Counted from the stretch's first letter, positions 15,559 through 24,254 are shown. The stretch is 43,761 nucleotides of DNA from Sphingobium indicum B90A (GCF_000264945.2 NZ_CP013073.1:1-43761), one strand, 5' to 3'. The notes: a model not told the origin generated them from the sequence alone. Program-made: numbers and translations.

Positions 15559-16116
15559 AGCGCGCCGGCCTTCACCATCGGCAAGAGGCACGTGTTCCAG
15601 GATGGCGACACGGTGTGGAGCAATGTCTCTCATCCTAACGACTTCATCTCGGACATCATGAACAACATGTTCAACTCGCATGGCAAGCGCTTCGACGCAT
15701 GGACGGACGTTCAGTGGACAGCGCCCGGGTCGATGTCGCTGCTCAGCTATTATGCCGAGCCTGGCACGCCAAAGGAGGACGGGCATATGCACACGTCCAT
15801 CCACGTGATGACGCCGGAGTCACCGGACACCACACATTATTTCTGGGCTTTCGGGCGCGACATCCATCCGGACAATGAGGAGTTCTCCGCAAAATTGCGC
15901 GCCGGCATCGAATATGCGTTCGAGGAAGAGGACAAGCCGATGATCGCTCTCCAACAGGCGCAAGTCGGCGATCGGGACATCATGTCCATGCGGCCTGTGC
16001 TCCTGGCTGGCGATGCTGGCGCGGTGCGCGCTCGTCGCATGCTGCGTAAACTTATCGCGCAGGAGCAATCCAACGGCGAAGAGGCGAGCGATCAGAAGCA
16101 GTCAGTGGACGCTTAG
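15559..16116 (+). pseudogene. C-terminal fragment of a Rieske aromatic oxygenase (VanA-like)
   Basis: An open frame of ~185 codons starts directly at the transposon end with no start codon of its own; GTG 15592 could initiate a shorter product. Signatures such as SLLSYYAEPGTPKEDG, HYFWAFGRDIHPDN, FEEEDKPMIALQQAQ and SMRPVLLAGDAGAVRARRML belong to the C-terminal catalytic domain of vanillate O-demethylase-type Rieske oxygenases. The N-terminal Rieske [2Fe-2S] domain (CxH...CxxH) and iron-ligand region are missing, so the fragment cannot be an active oxygenase. It marks the left edge of the catabolic DNA, cut by the Tn552-like element or by recombination at it. Confidence 0.85.
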
Positions 16117-16237
16117 GATTCAGTCCGCCTGTTTCCTGGCTGACTGTCGCTTCTGTCGTAAGTCTAGCGAGATCCAGTCTGCACGTGAGTTGAAAGTCAG
16201 GTGTGATGACTTCTTGCATTAACGCTGTTTGAAAGCG

Positions 16238-16278
16238 CGCAAGTGCCACTGGCTGCCAAAGCAGCCAGCCAGCTTGCG
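16238..16278 (+). promoter_or_regulatory. Stacked hairpin in the TonB-receptor leader
   Basis: An inner perfect stem CTGGCTGC-CAAA-GCAGCCAG (16249-16268) is enclosed by an outer CGCAAG/CTTGCG (16238-16243 and 16273-16278). It ends about ten bases before the GGGAGGGAGAGG ribosome site of the receptor gene, so it may affect stability or translation. Confidence 0.55.
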
Positions 16279-16307
16279 AAAAATAAAGAGGGAGGGAGAG
16301 GTACAAT

Positions 16308-18863
16308 ATGAAAAACCGCATCAAAATTGGGCTGATGCTCGGCACGGCTGGTGCGCTCGGCTGGACCCCGGCATACGCGCAGGCCCCCGCTGAGGCACAG
16401 ATTGCTCCGGCGCTGCCTCAAGCCGTGGCGCCTGCTCAGGCGGAAAGCACAGACCCCGCGTCCAATGTCGGCATCGGGGACATCGTGGTCACGGCGCAGC
16501 GCCGCGCGGAGAATGTCCAACAGGTCCCGATTGCCGTTGCAGCTTTTTCCGGTGCGGCCCTGCAGGAAAAAGGCGTCGACAATGTTTCGCAGCTCGCGAA
16601 CCTCACCCCCGGCGTGCAGCTATCGTCCACGTCGCAGATTTTCAGTTCGCCATCGATGTTGTCCGGATTCATCCGCGGCATCGGCCAGGACGACTTCGCA
16701 CTCAACTTCGACCCGGGCGTCGGCACCTATGTCGATGGTGTCTACCTCGCGCGTACCGCCGGGTCGAATGTCGATCTTCTCGACGTGGAACGCATCGAGA
16801 TCCTGAAGGGCCCTCAGGGTACGCTGTTCGGACGCAACACCATCGGTGGCGCGATCAGCGTCGTCACCCGCAAACCGACAGACGATTTCAGCGTGATGGG
16901 TCAGGTCTCGGGCGGTCGCTTCAACCGAATCGATGTCGGTGGCGTCATCAACATCCCGATCGTCGAGGGCAAGCTCAAGAGCAGCATTGCCTTCTCGTCG
17001 AAGAACCGGAACGCTTGGCAGAAACGGATCCCGTTCCCTGGAGCTGCAGGCTTTGCTTCGGATCCTTCAGAAGCCTTCCAGCAGATCGATTATACCTCGC
17101 GGACCGCAGCAGGCGGCATCAGCGAACAGGGCGTTCGCGGTAAATTGCTATGGAACGCGACCAATGCGATCGATGTGACGCTGGAGGGCGACTATCTCAA
17201 CTCGGAAACGAGCGCTTCGCCAAGCACTCTTCTCGGTACACGGTCAACTGTGTTGTCACCGGCCGGAACGCCAGTCGATGCGGACGGAAACGGCGTCCCG
17301 GACTCCACTTTGGCCGGCCTCTATAATACCTGCATCAGCCTTCCGGAGTCAGTGCTCGGCGCGATTGGTCTCGGCGGCGCCTGTGGCCCGCGTGCGGGCG
17401 GCCTCCCGGCTATCGCCGGCGCGAACGCGGACGCCGATCCCACCAATAGTCGGCTTCCGATCGATAACCGCTTCGTTACCGGTAGCCTCAACCGTGGTTA
17501 CGGCACGGGTATCAATTTTACCAACACGCGCAATTTCGGATTCACAGGGACCGTCGATATCGACTTGGGTGGACCTGCCTTGAAGTCGATCACCGCCTAT
17601 CGCAATCTCGACACCCGTTTCGGACAGGATCTCGACAACTCACCGGTCGTGGGGTTCGAGGGCTCATTCCGGGTGAAGCAGCATCAGTTCAGCGAAGAGC
17701 TGCAGCTTTCGGGCAAGGCGTTCAATGACAAACTCGATTATCTCGTCGGCGCGTATTATTTCTCAGAAGGTGGTAGGGAATCGGAGGATGTCGCATTTCC
17801 CGGCGGTCTGTTGCAGATCGTCGGAAACTATCGGTTCAACACCAAGTCCTACGCGCTCTTCACGCACCTCAACTACCGTGTGAACGATCTCATCGGGATC
17901 ACGCTGGGCGGACGTTATACCAAGGAAGATAAGACGCTCGTTGGAAGCCAGCGGGACCTCAATATGCTTCTCACCAAACTCGGTACTCCGGCATTTCTGT
18001 TCCCGGATCCGACAGACCTGTCGCAATTCTACCCGACAGGGGAGCAGAAGCTCTCGTTCAGCAATGTTTCGCCGCGCGTCGGCATCGAACTCCATCCGAC
18101 CGAGCGGATAATGCTGTACGGATCATTCTCGAAGGGGTTCAAGTCGGGCGGCTGGACGACCCGCGTCGCCGCTCCGGTCCCGCCGGATCCGACCAAGCCT
18201 GCGGACAAGCAGGCGCCGAGCTTCAATCCGGAGAAAGCCGACACGTTCGAGATCGGCTTCAAGTCGCAGCTTTTCGATCGAATGCTGCAAGTCAATGCTG
18301 CGGCATTCTACACGGACTACAAGGGCATCCAGATCCAGATCCAGCGCGGCATCGGTGCCTCCTTCGAGAACGCCGGCAACGCCAGAATCAAGGGTTTCGA
18401 GGTCGAGACGATCTTCGCGCCGAGCCGCGTCTTCCGCGTGAGCGCGTCGGCGGGATACATTGACGCTTACTATCGGAGGATCAACGATCCGTCGGGCACG
18501 ATCACGCTGGCGAGCCGGCTGCCGCGTGTCCCGAAGTGGACCGCGACGCTATCTCCCGAGTTCAACGTTTTCCTGGCCAATGAAGGTCGGGTCACACTGC
18601 GGGCGGATTATTCCTACAAGTCCACCATGGCGGCGGATGCGGAAAACACGCCCGAGTTGTTCAGTGGGAATGTCAGCCTCGTCAATGCCTCGCTCACGTA
18701 CAGCGCGCCCGGCGACGACTGGTCTCTCGCAATTGGCGGGAACAATGTTTTCAACAAACGCTACATCGCAAATGGCGTCAATCAGCTCAATGGAGCTGGC
18801 CTGCTGAGCGCGGTGCCGAACAGGCCGTCTGAATATTATGCGACTTTGAGGTTTAAATTCTGA
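16308..18863 (+). CDS. TonB-dependent outer-membrane receptor
   Basis: An 851-residue receptor. A signal peptide (MKNRIKIGLMLGTAGALG to AYAQA) is followed by a Pro/Ala-rich linker. Next comes the TonB-box/plug start DIVVTAQRRAENVQQVPIAV, the plug motif GPQGTLFGRNTIGGAISVVT and a long beta-barrel ending in the aromatic-terminated ATLRFKF expected for outer-membrane insertion. Sphingomonads use large numbers of such receptors for aromatic compounds, sugars and iron complexes; the ligand here is not shown by sequence. The gene has a strong ribosome site and its own leader hairpin, and is convergent with linR across a terminator. Neighbours suggest uptake connected with chloroaromatic use or iron for LinE, as inference. 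Confidence 0.92.
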   Translation: MKNRIKIGLMLGTAGALGWTPAYAQAPAEAQIAPALPQAVAPAQAESTDPASNVGIGDIVVTAQRRAENVQQVPIAVAAFSGAALQEKGVDNVSQLANLTPGVQLSSTSQIFSSPSMLSGFIRGIGQDDFALNFDPGVGTYVDGVYLARTAGSNVDLLDVERIEILKGPQGTLFGRNTIGGAISVVTRKPTDDFSVMGQVSGGRFNRIDVGGVINIPIVEGKLKSSIAFSSKNRNAWQKRIPFPGAAGFASDPSEAFQQIDYTSRTAAGGISEQGVRGKLLWNATNAIDVTLEGDYLNSETSASPSTLLGTRSTVLSPAGTPVDADGNGVPDSTLAGLYNTCISLPESVLGAIGLGGACGPRAGGLPAIAGANADADPTNSRLPIDNRFVTGSLNRGYGTGINFTNTRNFGFTGTVDIDLGGPALKSITAYRNLDTRFGQDLDNSPVVGFEGSFRVKQHQFSEELQLSGKAFNDKLDYLVGAYYFSEGGRESEDVAFPGGLLQIVGNYRFNTKSYALFTHLNYRVNDLIGITLGGRYTKEDKTLVGSQRDLNMLLTKLGTPAFLFPDPTDLSQFYPTGEQKLSFSNVSPRVGIELHPTERIMLYGSFSKGFKSGGWTTRVAAPVPPDPTKPADKQAPSFNPEKADTFEIGFKSQLFDRMLQVNAAAFYTDYKGIQIQIQRGIGASFENAGNARIKGFEVETIFAPSRVFRVSASAGYIDAYYRRINDPSGTITLASRLPRVPKWTATLSPEFNVFLANEGRVTLRADYSYKSTMAADAENTPELFSGNVSLVNASLTYSAPGDDWSLAIGGNNVFNKRYIANGVNQLNGAGLLSAVPNRPSEYYATLRFKF

Positions 18864-18905
18864 TCGACCCGGACTGATCCCACTCCGGATGCTCCTATCT
18901 GTCCG

Positions 18906-18936
18906 GCCCGGGTTTAACCTAGGCCGGGCTTTCTTT
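18906..18936. terminator. Terminator between the receptor gene and linR
   Basis: A stem GCCCGG/CCGGGC (18906-18911 and 18924-18929) is followed by TTTCTTT. It lies between convergent genes and should end the receptor transcript. Confidence 0.7.
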
Positions 18937-18957
18937 GCTAGGTCGATGGCAGCTTTC

Positions 18958-19869
18958 TCACATCCGCGCGGACAGCACCTTGTGCAGGAGCTGTCGCAAC
19001 CAGCGGTGAGGCGGGTCGTCTTGGTTCCTCGCATGCCAATATTGCCTGACCTCAAATGCTTCCATAAGAATTGGCGGCCGCACGGCCCGGAGTCCGTAGA
19101 CCTCGGCGAGCCGACCAATCACGCGAGCCGGAGCGGTAAGAATAAGGTCCGACTCGAAGCAAGCTGCCAACGCCACGAGAAAGCTGCTCGCGACGATCCT
19201 GATCCGATCGGGATGGATCTTGTCGAGGAGAGCGCGTTCGACGGCACGATGGGCATGGGCCATACCCTTGGTGCTGACCACGATATGATCTGCGGCCATG
19301 AAGTCATCGGTCTCACCGGACTTGATGAACGGATGACCTTCCTTTCCGAAGCACAGATATTCCTCCTGGTAGAGCCGTTGCGTCTTGATGCCGGCAACAA
19401 GGCTCGGATAGGCGCCGACGGCGATATCGACATGCCCGGTCTCGAGCGCGCTCACCATTTCATCGCCGCTCAGCGTGAGTGCGCGGTAGCTGGTGTGTGG
19501 TGCCTCGAACCGCGCCGCCGAATGCAACGCCGTCAAAACGACAAGATGGGCGATGTCCGATCCGGCAATGATGAATTCGCGCTTGAGACGGTCAGGTGAG
19601 AATGTCTGCCCGCCTTCAGCCAGGTCGCGACGCAGTTCCAGCAGTTGCTGAACAACCCCGGCGATCGCCTCGGCACGTGGTGTCGGCTCCATGCCGTCGC
19701 GCGCCCGGACGAGAAGCGGGTCGCCCAATGCTTTGCGCAGGCGCGCCAGCCCATGGCTGGCGGTGGGCTGCGGTAGGTCGAGTTCTCGTGCAGCGGCGCT
19801 GACGCTGTGCCGCTTTAACAGCGCATCCAAAAGCACCAAGTGCCGAAAATCCAGGTCATCTATATTCAC
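18958..19869 (-). CDS. linR: LysR-type activator LinR of linE/linD
   Basis: A 303-residue LysR-type regulator. The N-terminal winged HTH reads LVLLDALLKRHSVSAAAREL then PQPTASHGLARLRKALGDPL; the remainder is the effector-binding domain. I recognise it as LinR, which is known to activate linE and linD in response to hydroquinone-type inducers. I use GTG 19869 (NIDDLDFRHL follows), which gives the LysR-typical beginning; a TTG at 19926 would add 19 residues unlike the family. The gene is divergent from linE, as usual for LysR regulators, and an inverted repeat overlaps its start codon. Confidence 0.9.
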   Translation of the reverse strand: MNIDDLDFRHLVLLDALLKRHSVSAAARELDLPQPTASHGLARLRKALGDPLLVRARDGMEPTPRAEAIAGVVQQLLELRRDLAEGGQTFSPDRLKREFIIAGSDIAHLVVLTALHSAARFEAPHTSYRALTLSGDEMVSALETGHVDIAVGAYPSLVAGIKTQRLYQEEYLCFGKEGHPFIKSGETDDFMAADHIVVSTKGMAHAHRAVERALLDKIHPDRIRIVASSFLVALAACFESDLILTAPARVIGRLAEVYGLRAVRPPILMEAFEVRQYWHARNQDDPPHRWLRQLLHKVLSARM

Positions 19870-19881
19870 AATCTGAATTGT
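19868..19881. promoter_or_regulatory. Inverted repeat at the linR start, candidate LinR site
   Basis: ACAAT-CTGA-ATTGT is a perfect 5-bp palindrome in the linR-linE spacer and overlaps the chosen linR start. A second CAATTG-centred palindrome lies ~30 bases nearer linE. LysR proteins usually bind such sites; the assignment is inferred. Confidence 0.4.
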
Positions 19882-20000
19882 ATCTATGAAGGTCCGCCAA
19901 TTGTCAAATACTCCCTGATCCCTCAAACAGGCTGCAGCAGCGATCGTTGTGCAGGTTTGAAGAGACGATCCGCAATCGCAGAAAATAGTGGAGAGCGATC

Positions 20001-20966
20001 ATGATGCAACTGCCCGAACGCGTCGAAGGACTTCATCACATCACCGTCGCGACCGGATCCGCGCAAGGCGACGTGGATCTTCTCGTCAAGACGCTGGGAC
20101 AGCGGCTCGTCAAGAAGACGATGTTCTACGACGGCGCACGGCCGGTCTATCATCTGTATTTCGGCAATGAGCTTGGCGAACCGGGCACGCTGTACACCAC
20201 TTTCCCCGTTCGCCAGGCTGGCTACACCGGAAAGCGTGGTGCAGGGCAGATATCGGCGGTTTCCTATAACGCACCCGTCGGTACGCTTTCCTGGTGGCAG
20301 GAGCATCTCATAAAGCGCGCTGTGACCGTCTCGGAAGTGCGTGAGCGGTTCGGGCAGAAATATCTGTCGTTCGAGCACCCCGACTGCGGTGTCGGCTTCG
20401 AAATCATCGAGCAGGACACGGACGGCCAGTTCGAGCCCTGGGACTCTCCCTATGTGCCCAAGGAGGTCGCGCTGCGGGGCTTTCACAGCTGGACGGCCAC
20501 CCTAAATCGCAATGAGGAGATGGACTCCTTCATGCGCAATGCCTGGAACCTGAAGCCCCAGGGACGCGACGGCAATTACCAGCGCTACGCTTTCGGCAAT
20601 GGCGGTGCGGCCAAGGTGCTAGACGTCTATATCGATGAGGACGAAAGGCCCGGCACCTGGGCGCTTGGCGAAGGCCAAGTTCATCACGCCGCGTTTGAAG
20701 TCGCCGACCTCGACGTGCAGGCCGCGCTCAAATTTGACGTGGAAGGCCTCGGCTACACCGATTTCTCAGATCGCAAGCACCGCGGCTACTTCGAATCGAT
20801 CTACGTTCGTACGCCGGGCGGCGTGTTGTTCGAAGCCTCGGTCACGCTTGGTTTCACCCATGACGAGAGCCCCGAGAAGCTCGGCAGCGAGGTCAAGGTC
20901 GCGCCGCAGCTCGAAGGTGTAAAGGACGAGCTCCTCCGGACGATGAACGATCCGATCGTCATTTGA
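20001..20966 (+). CDS. linE: (Chloro)hydroquinone 1,2-dioxygenase LinE
   Basis: A 321-residue ring-cleaving dioxygenase of the vicinal oxygen chelate fold, recognised as LinE. It opens hydroquinone and 2-chlorohydroquinone in the lower HCH pathway, giving maleylacetate-type products. It is a cytoplasmic Fe(II) enzyme related to PcpA. Two VOC modules are visible: LHHITVATGS near the N-terminus and QVHHAAFEVADLDV at about residue 226. By position His13, His229 and Glu278 (in GVLFEASVT) are candidate iron ligands, close to the PcpA ligands His11, His227 and Glu276 as I recall them. ATG 20001 has GGAGAG six bases upstream. It is the first gene of the divergent linE transcript. Confidence 0.95.
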   Translation: MMQLPERVEGLHHITVATGSAQGDVDLLVKTLGQRLVKKTMFYDGARPVYHLYFGNELGEPGTLYTTFPVRQAGYTGKRGAGQISAVSYNAPVGTLSWWQEHLIKRAVTVSEVRERFGQKYLSFEHPDCGVGFEIIEQDTDGQFEPWDSPYVPKEVALRGFHSWTATLNRNEEMDSFMRNAWNLKPQGRDGNYQRYAFGNGGAAKVLDVYIDEDERPGTWALGEGQVHHAAFEVADLDVQAALKFDVEGLGYTDFSDRKHRGYFESIYVRTPGGVLFEASVTLGFTHDESPEKLGSEVKVAPQLEGVKDELLRTMNDPIVI

Positions 20967-21000
20967 TCGCAAGGATGACTCCGCAGGCTGGGTGAAGAGA

Positions 21001-21801
21001 ATGTGGCGACATCGGGCAGTCAATAGCCGAAATGGTGCGCGGATCGGTGTTCATACCACTGGCTTGCCGAGCGGTGAGCCGATCCTGCTCCTTTCTTCCC
21101 TGCTGGCCGACTGGCGGTCCTGGAATGACGTGGCCGGTCGTTTACCTTCAGGGGTATATGCGATCACGATGGACCTGCGGGGTCATGGAACGAGTTCGCC
21201 GAGTGCCGGCGACTACAGTCTAGCCGAACTGGCGGCCGACGTGCTTAATGTAATGGATAACCTCGCGTTTGCAAGAGTTCATCTTGTTGGCACGTCGGTC
21301 GGGTCGATGGTCGCGCAATATCTTGGCGCCACGGCGGGACACCGGCTTATCTCGCTGACACTCGTGGCAGCAGGTTCTCTCGTTCCAGAGCCAGCTTGGC
21401 CGATCTGGGACAAGCGGGTGGCCGCAGTGCGCAGCGGCGGGCTCATTACGCAGGTGCCGATCGTGTATCCGGCATGGTTTTCCGGAGCGGTCGACCAAGG
21501 TCTGCTGGATCTTGCTGAGTCGATGATCTTGGCCACGACAGTTGCCGGATTCACCGGCGCTGTCGCAGCGATCAAGGGCCATGACGCGAGAAGCCTTCTT
21601 CCGCAGGTCGAAACGCCAACGCTCGTCATAGCCGGTGCGAACGATGCCGCCGTGCCACCGGAGGCGGTCCGCGCGACCGCCGCTCTCATTCCAGGTGCCG
21701 CATTCGAAGTTGTGACGGGTGCCGCGCACCAGGTCGCGATGCAGCATCCTGTCGCCTTTGCGGACCGGCTATGCCGCCATATTGCTGGAGCGCCGCGATG
21801 A
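21001..21801 (+). CDS. Alpha/beta hydrolase (enol-lactonase/esterase-like)
   Basis: A 266-residue alpha/beta hydrolase between linE and linD. The nucleophile elbow GTSVGSM holds the Ser, an oxyanion region precedes it (LLSSLLADWRSW), and the acid and His of the triad are likely in AGANDAAVPPEA and GAAHQVAMQHP. The overall pattern is that of 3-oxoadipate enol-lactone hydrolases and related esterases. ATG 21001 is chosen (GGGTGA upstream), though GTG 20992 is possible. Its stop overlaps the next start (ATGA). Its task in HCH catabolism is not established; it may act on a ring-cleavage or acyl chloride product. Confidence 0.85.
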   Translation: MWRHRAVNSRNGARIGVHTTGLPSGEPILLLSSLLADWRSWNDVAGRLPSGVYAITMDLRGHGTSSPSAGDYSLAELAADVLNVMDNLAFARVHLVGTSVGSMVAQYLGATAGHRLISLTLVAAGSLVPEPAWPIWDKRVAAVRSGGLITQVPIVYPAWFSGAVDQGLLDLAESMILATTVAGFTGAVAAIKGHDARSLLPQVETPTLVIAGANDAAVPPEAVRATAALIPGAAFEVVTGAAHQVAMQHPVAFADRLCRHIAGAPR

Positions 21802-22514
21802 CGTTTTCCCCTGAAGGACCCTATGGGACAATCGTGACCGGCCCGCCTGTCGAACAGGCAAATGCTGCGATCATTCTTCTGCACGGCCGTGGCCAGCGTG
21901 CGCAAGCGATGCTGGAACTTGCGAGACAGCTCGATCTGCCCTCTGTCGCCTGGCTTGCCCTGCAAGCGCCCGCCGGGGCGTGGTACTCGCCCAAATATGA
22001 CGGGTTCGATCCAGACGGCGACAGGTCTGTGGCTGACGCCTGCACCGCCTTGGCTGAGATCTCCTCGCGGCTGGAAGCAGCCTGGGTCGCGCTAGACCGT
22101 CAGGGCATAGTCGGCTTCAGCCAGGGTGCCTGCCTCGCCAGTCACTTCATGTGGTGCGGCGCTGCGAAAATGGGGTTCCTGGGCTCGCTGACCGGAAGCC
22201 TCCCGGGTTTTGAGCTCCCAACCGCGCCAGTTGAGCCTCGGTTTACCGGTCTCAAGGCGATATTCACAGGTGGTCTGAACGACGATTGGGTCAAGGCAGA
22301 GCATGTGCGGGAGACAGCTGAGCGCTTTAGACTCTCTGGTGCTGATGTCGGCGAGTATATTCAACCGATCAAGGACCATGGAATTGGGGCGGACGAGATC
22401 GCGTTGTTGCGAGACACCCTGATCGCACGCTTCGAGCTGAACCCGCCGGTCCCTACGCGCGGGCCGCGACATCAGCCGCTCGTGCCGCAAAGCACGCCAA
22501 GTCTGACGGATTGA
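21798..22514 (+). CDS. Second alpha/beta hydrolase (phospholipase/carboxylesterase type)
   Basis: A 238-residue hydrolase starting within the stop of the preceding hydrolase gene (ATGA). It has the carboxylesterase/phospholipase-like pattern: the oxyanion segment AAIILLHGRGQRAQAM, LALQAPAGAWYSPKYDGF, the nucleophile elbow GIVGFSQGACLAS and the C-terminal triad region FTGGLNDDWV with PIKDHGIG for the His. It is unrelated in detail to its neighbour, so the linE-linD interval holds two different hydrolases in one operon. The substrate is unknown. The C-terminal ~20 residues are Pro/Arg-rich and probably unstructured. Confidence 0.83.
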   Translation: MTFSPEGPYGTIVTGPPVEQANAAIILLHGRGQRAQAMLELARQLDLPSVAWLALQAPAGAWYSPKYDGFDPDGDRSVADACTALAEISSRLEAAWVALDRQGIVGFSQGACLASHFMWCGAAKMGFLGSLTGSLPGFELPTAPVEPRFTGLKAIFTGGLNDDWVKAEHVRETAERFRLSGADVGEYIQPIKDHGIGADEIALLRDTLIARFELNPPVPTRGPRHQPLVPQSTPSLTD

Positions 22515-22521
22515 ACGTCCC

Positions 22522-23154
22522 ATGCTGTTCTCCGTCATAACCACCATCTCGCCTGAAAAGCTGGCAGAGCGCACAGCAGCCATACCGGCACACCGCGCCT
22601 ATCTTGCGTCGCACACCGCAAGCATTTTGGCAGTGGGGACCACCTTCGCCGAAGGCGGCGATTTGGTCGGATCGACATATCTCGTTGATGTCGACGATTG
22701 GAACGCAGCCCGGGCCTTCATCGCCGAAGACCCCATGACCGTGTCCGGGGCACGTCAAAGCATCGACATTCTTGAATGGCGGATGGGCGGGTTCGATCGG
22801 CGATACCCCTGGCAAGGGGCGAACGTCGAGAGACAAGACGCAGCGCATCAAAGTCTGAATAAGGAAGGGGTGAGCGCTGCGCCCCAACCTTCGCTCCGCA
22901 CACGCCATCTCAGAGTGTTGCTGCTGATCACCACGCTCGCGCCGCTAGTGGCCCTCGTCAACATTCTCTTGGGCGACACCATTGCCCATCTTCCCGTTTT
23001 GCTGCGCTCCTTCTTGGTCGTGGGGCTTGTCGTGCCCGCCGCGACCTATGTTGCACTGCCGCTGCTTACCGGCCTTGCGCGCTGCGTGGGGCAGGAGCGC
23101 CGGGAAAGTTCACCAGCCATCCGGCCGCCGGCGGAACACACTCATTCTACATGA
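22522..23154 (+). CDS. YciI-like domain fused to two membrane helices
   Basis: A 210-residue protein. Residues 1-95 resemble the YCII fold (MLFSVITTISPEKLAERTAA, then LVGSTYLVDVDDWNAARAFI and AEDPMTVSG), a ferredoxin-like domain often found beside catabolic genes. After a polar linker, two hydrophobic segments (VLLLITTLAPLVALVNILLG and LVVGLVVPAATYVALPLLTG) anchor it in the inner membrane; this pair of helices looks like the tail of some antibiotic-biosynthesis-monooxygenase-type proteins. It lies seven bases after the second hydrolase and ahead of linD. The function is unknown; a small-molecule or dehalogenation-related role is inferred from YciI relatives. Confidence 0.75.
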   Translation: MLFSVITTISPEKLAERTAAIPAHRAYLASHTASILAVGTTFAEGGDLVGSTYLVDVDDWNAARAFIAEDPMTVSGARQSIDILEWRMGGFDRRYPWQGANVERQDAAHQSLNKEGVSAAPQPSLRTRHLRVLLLITTLAPLVALVNILLGDTIAHLPVLLRSFLVVGLVVPAATYVALPLLTGLARCVGQERRESSPAIRPPAEHTHST

Positions 23155-23213
23155 CGATTTAGCCCGCAAAAATCCCCGAACGTCTCAGTTCCAGGCAAAA
23201 GGATCATAAAAAT

Positions 23214-24254
23214 ATGAGCGCTGATACAGAAACCCTGGCGAGGAAAGTCCGTGAAGAGGTTATCAAGCCTGAGCAATCGACTCTGATTAGCCCGGATCGA
23301 CAGTCACCGAGCCTCCTTCGCCGCGAAGCGACGGTCGAACCGCGGTTCGAACTGTTCCACTTCGTGTTCTCAGTCTGCTCGCAAAAGGTGCGCGGCACCC
23401 TAATGGAGAAGGGCGTGACCTTCGGCTCCAACGAGTTGACGATCCTTCCCCCGCAGAGTGAGAATTATTGTCCGCAATATGTCCGGCTGCGGTTGCGATC
23501 GGAAGCCGCAGCCAAGCACCGTCCTGTCAGCTCGTTCACTGGGCAGTCGTCTGTTGATTCCGAAGGGTTCGACCCGCTCGTCGTACCGACCCTCGTCGAC
23601 CATGAGACCGGCCGGATCCTCGCCGATTCCAAGGCAATCTGCCTCTACCTCTGCGACGCCTTGTCCGGCGGTACCGATCTTCTGCCCGCCGACATACGGG
23701 AGGCTGTGCTCAAGCAGGTCCAGCTCGCTGACACGACGCCCCATGTAGCCCTGCTCTACGGCGCCGATCCGGACGGTGATCGTCGGCCCGAAAGCATGCA
23801 GGCGGTCATGCCCGGCATCCACGCACACAAGATCGACGCCGTGCGCCGCAATATCCCGCTCGCGGACGGCGACCCGCTTCTCCTCGAAGCCTACCAACAC
23901 AAGATTGTGAAGGAGGAAGCCGCCGCCTCGTTCGTCATCAACGAGCCGCAAATGCGGACCGCCATCTCGAAGGCGGAGCAGCTGGTTACCGATCTCGATC
24001 GCGACCTCGGGGCGTCCACCGGACCTTGGCTGTTCGGCGACCGCTTCACGCTCGCCGACCTGTTCTGGGCCGTCAGTCTCTACCGCTTCCTCTGGCTCGG
24101 CTATTCGGGTTTCTGGAAAGACGGTGCAGGCAAGCCCCGTGTCGAGGCCTATGCCAATCGGCTCTTCGCGCGGCCCTCCGTCAAGGATGCGATCATCCAG
24201 TGGCCCGGCCATCCGCCGAGCGAGAATGTCATCCATCTCCTGAGCAACGCCTAA
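23214..24254 (+). CDS. linD: 2,5-dichlorohydroquinone reductive dechlorinase LinD
   Basis: A 346-residue glutathione-dependent reductive dehalogenase, recognised as LinD. It converts 2,5-dichlorohydroquinone to chlorohydroquinone and hydroquinone, the substrates of LinE. The fold is glutathione S-transferase: the thioredoxin-like domain includes LFHFVFSVCSQKVRGTLMEK, with Cys55-Ser56 the expected catalytic pair as in PcpC-type enzymes, and DSKAICLYLCDAL. The all-helical C-terminal domain includes GPWLFGDRFTLADLFWAVSL. A ~60-residue insertion distinguishes it from ordinary GSTs. AAGGA lies ten bases before the ATG. It is the last gene of the lin block; IS6100 DNA starts 151 bases downstream. 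Confidence 0.95.
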   Translation: MSADTETLARKVREEVIKPEQSTLISPDRQSPSLLRREATVEPRFELFHFVFSVCSQKVRGTLMEKGVTFGSNELTILPPQSENYCPQYVRLRLRSEAAAKHRPVSSFTGQSSVDSEGFDPLVVPTLVDHETGRILADSKAICLYLCDALSGGTDLLPADIREAVLKQVQLADTTPHVALLYGADPDGDRRPESMQAVMPGIHAHKIDAVRRNIPLADGDPLLLEAYQHKIVKEEAAASFVINEPQMRTAISKAEQLVTDLDRDLGASTGPWLFGDRFTLADLFWAVSLYRFLWLGYSGFWKDGAGKPRVEAYANRLFARPSVKDAIIQWPGHPPSENVIHLLSNA

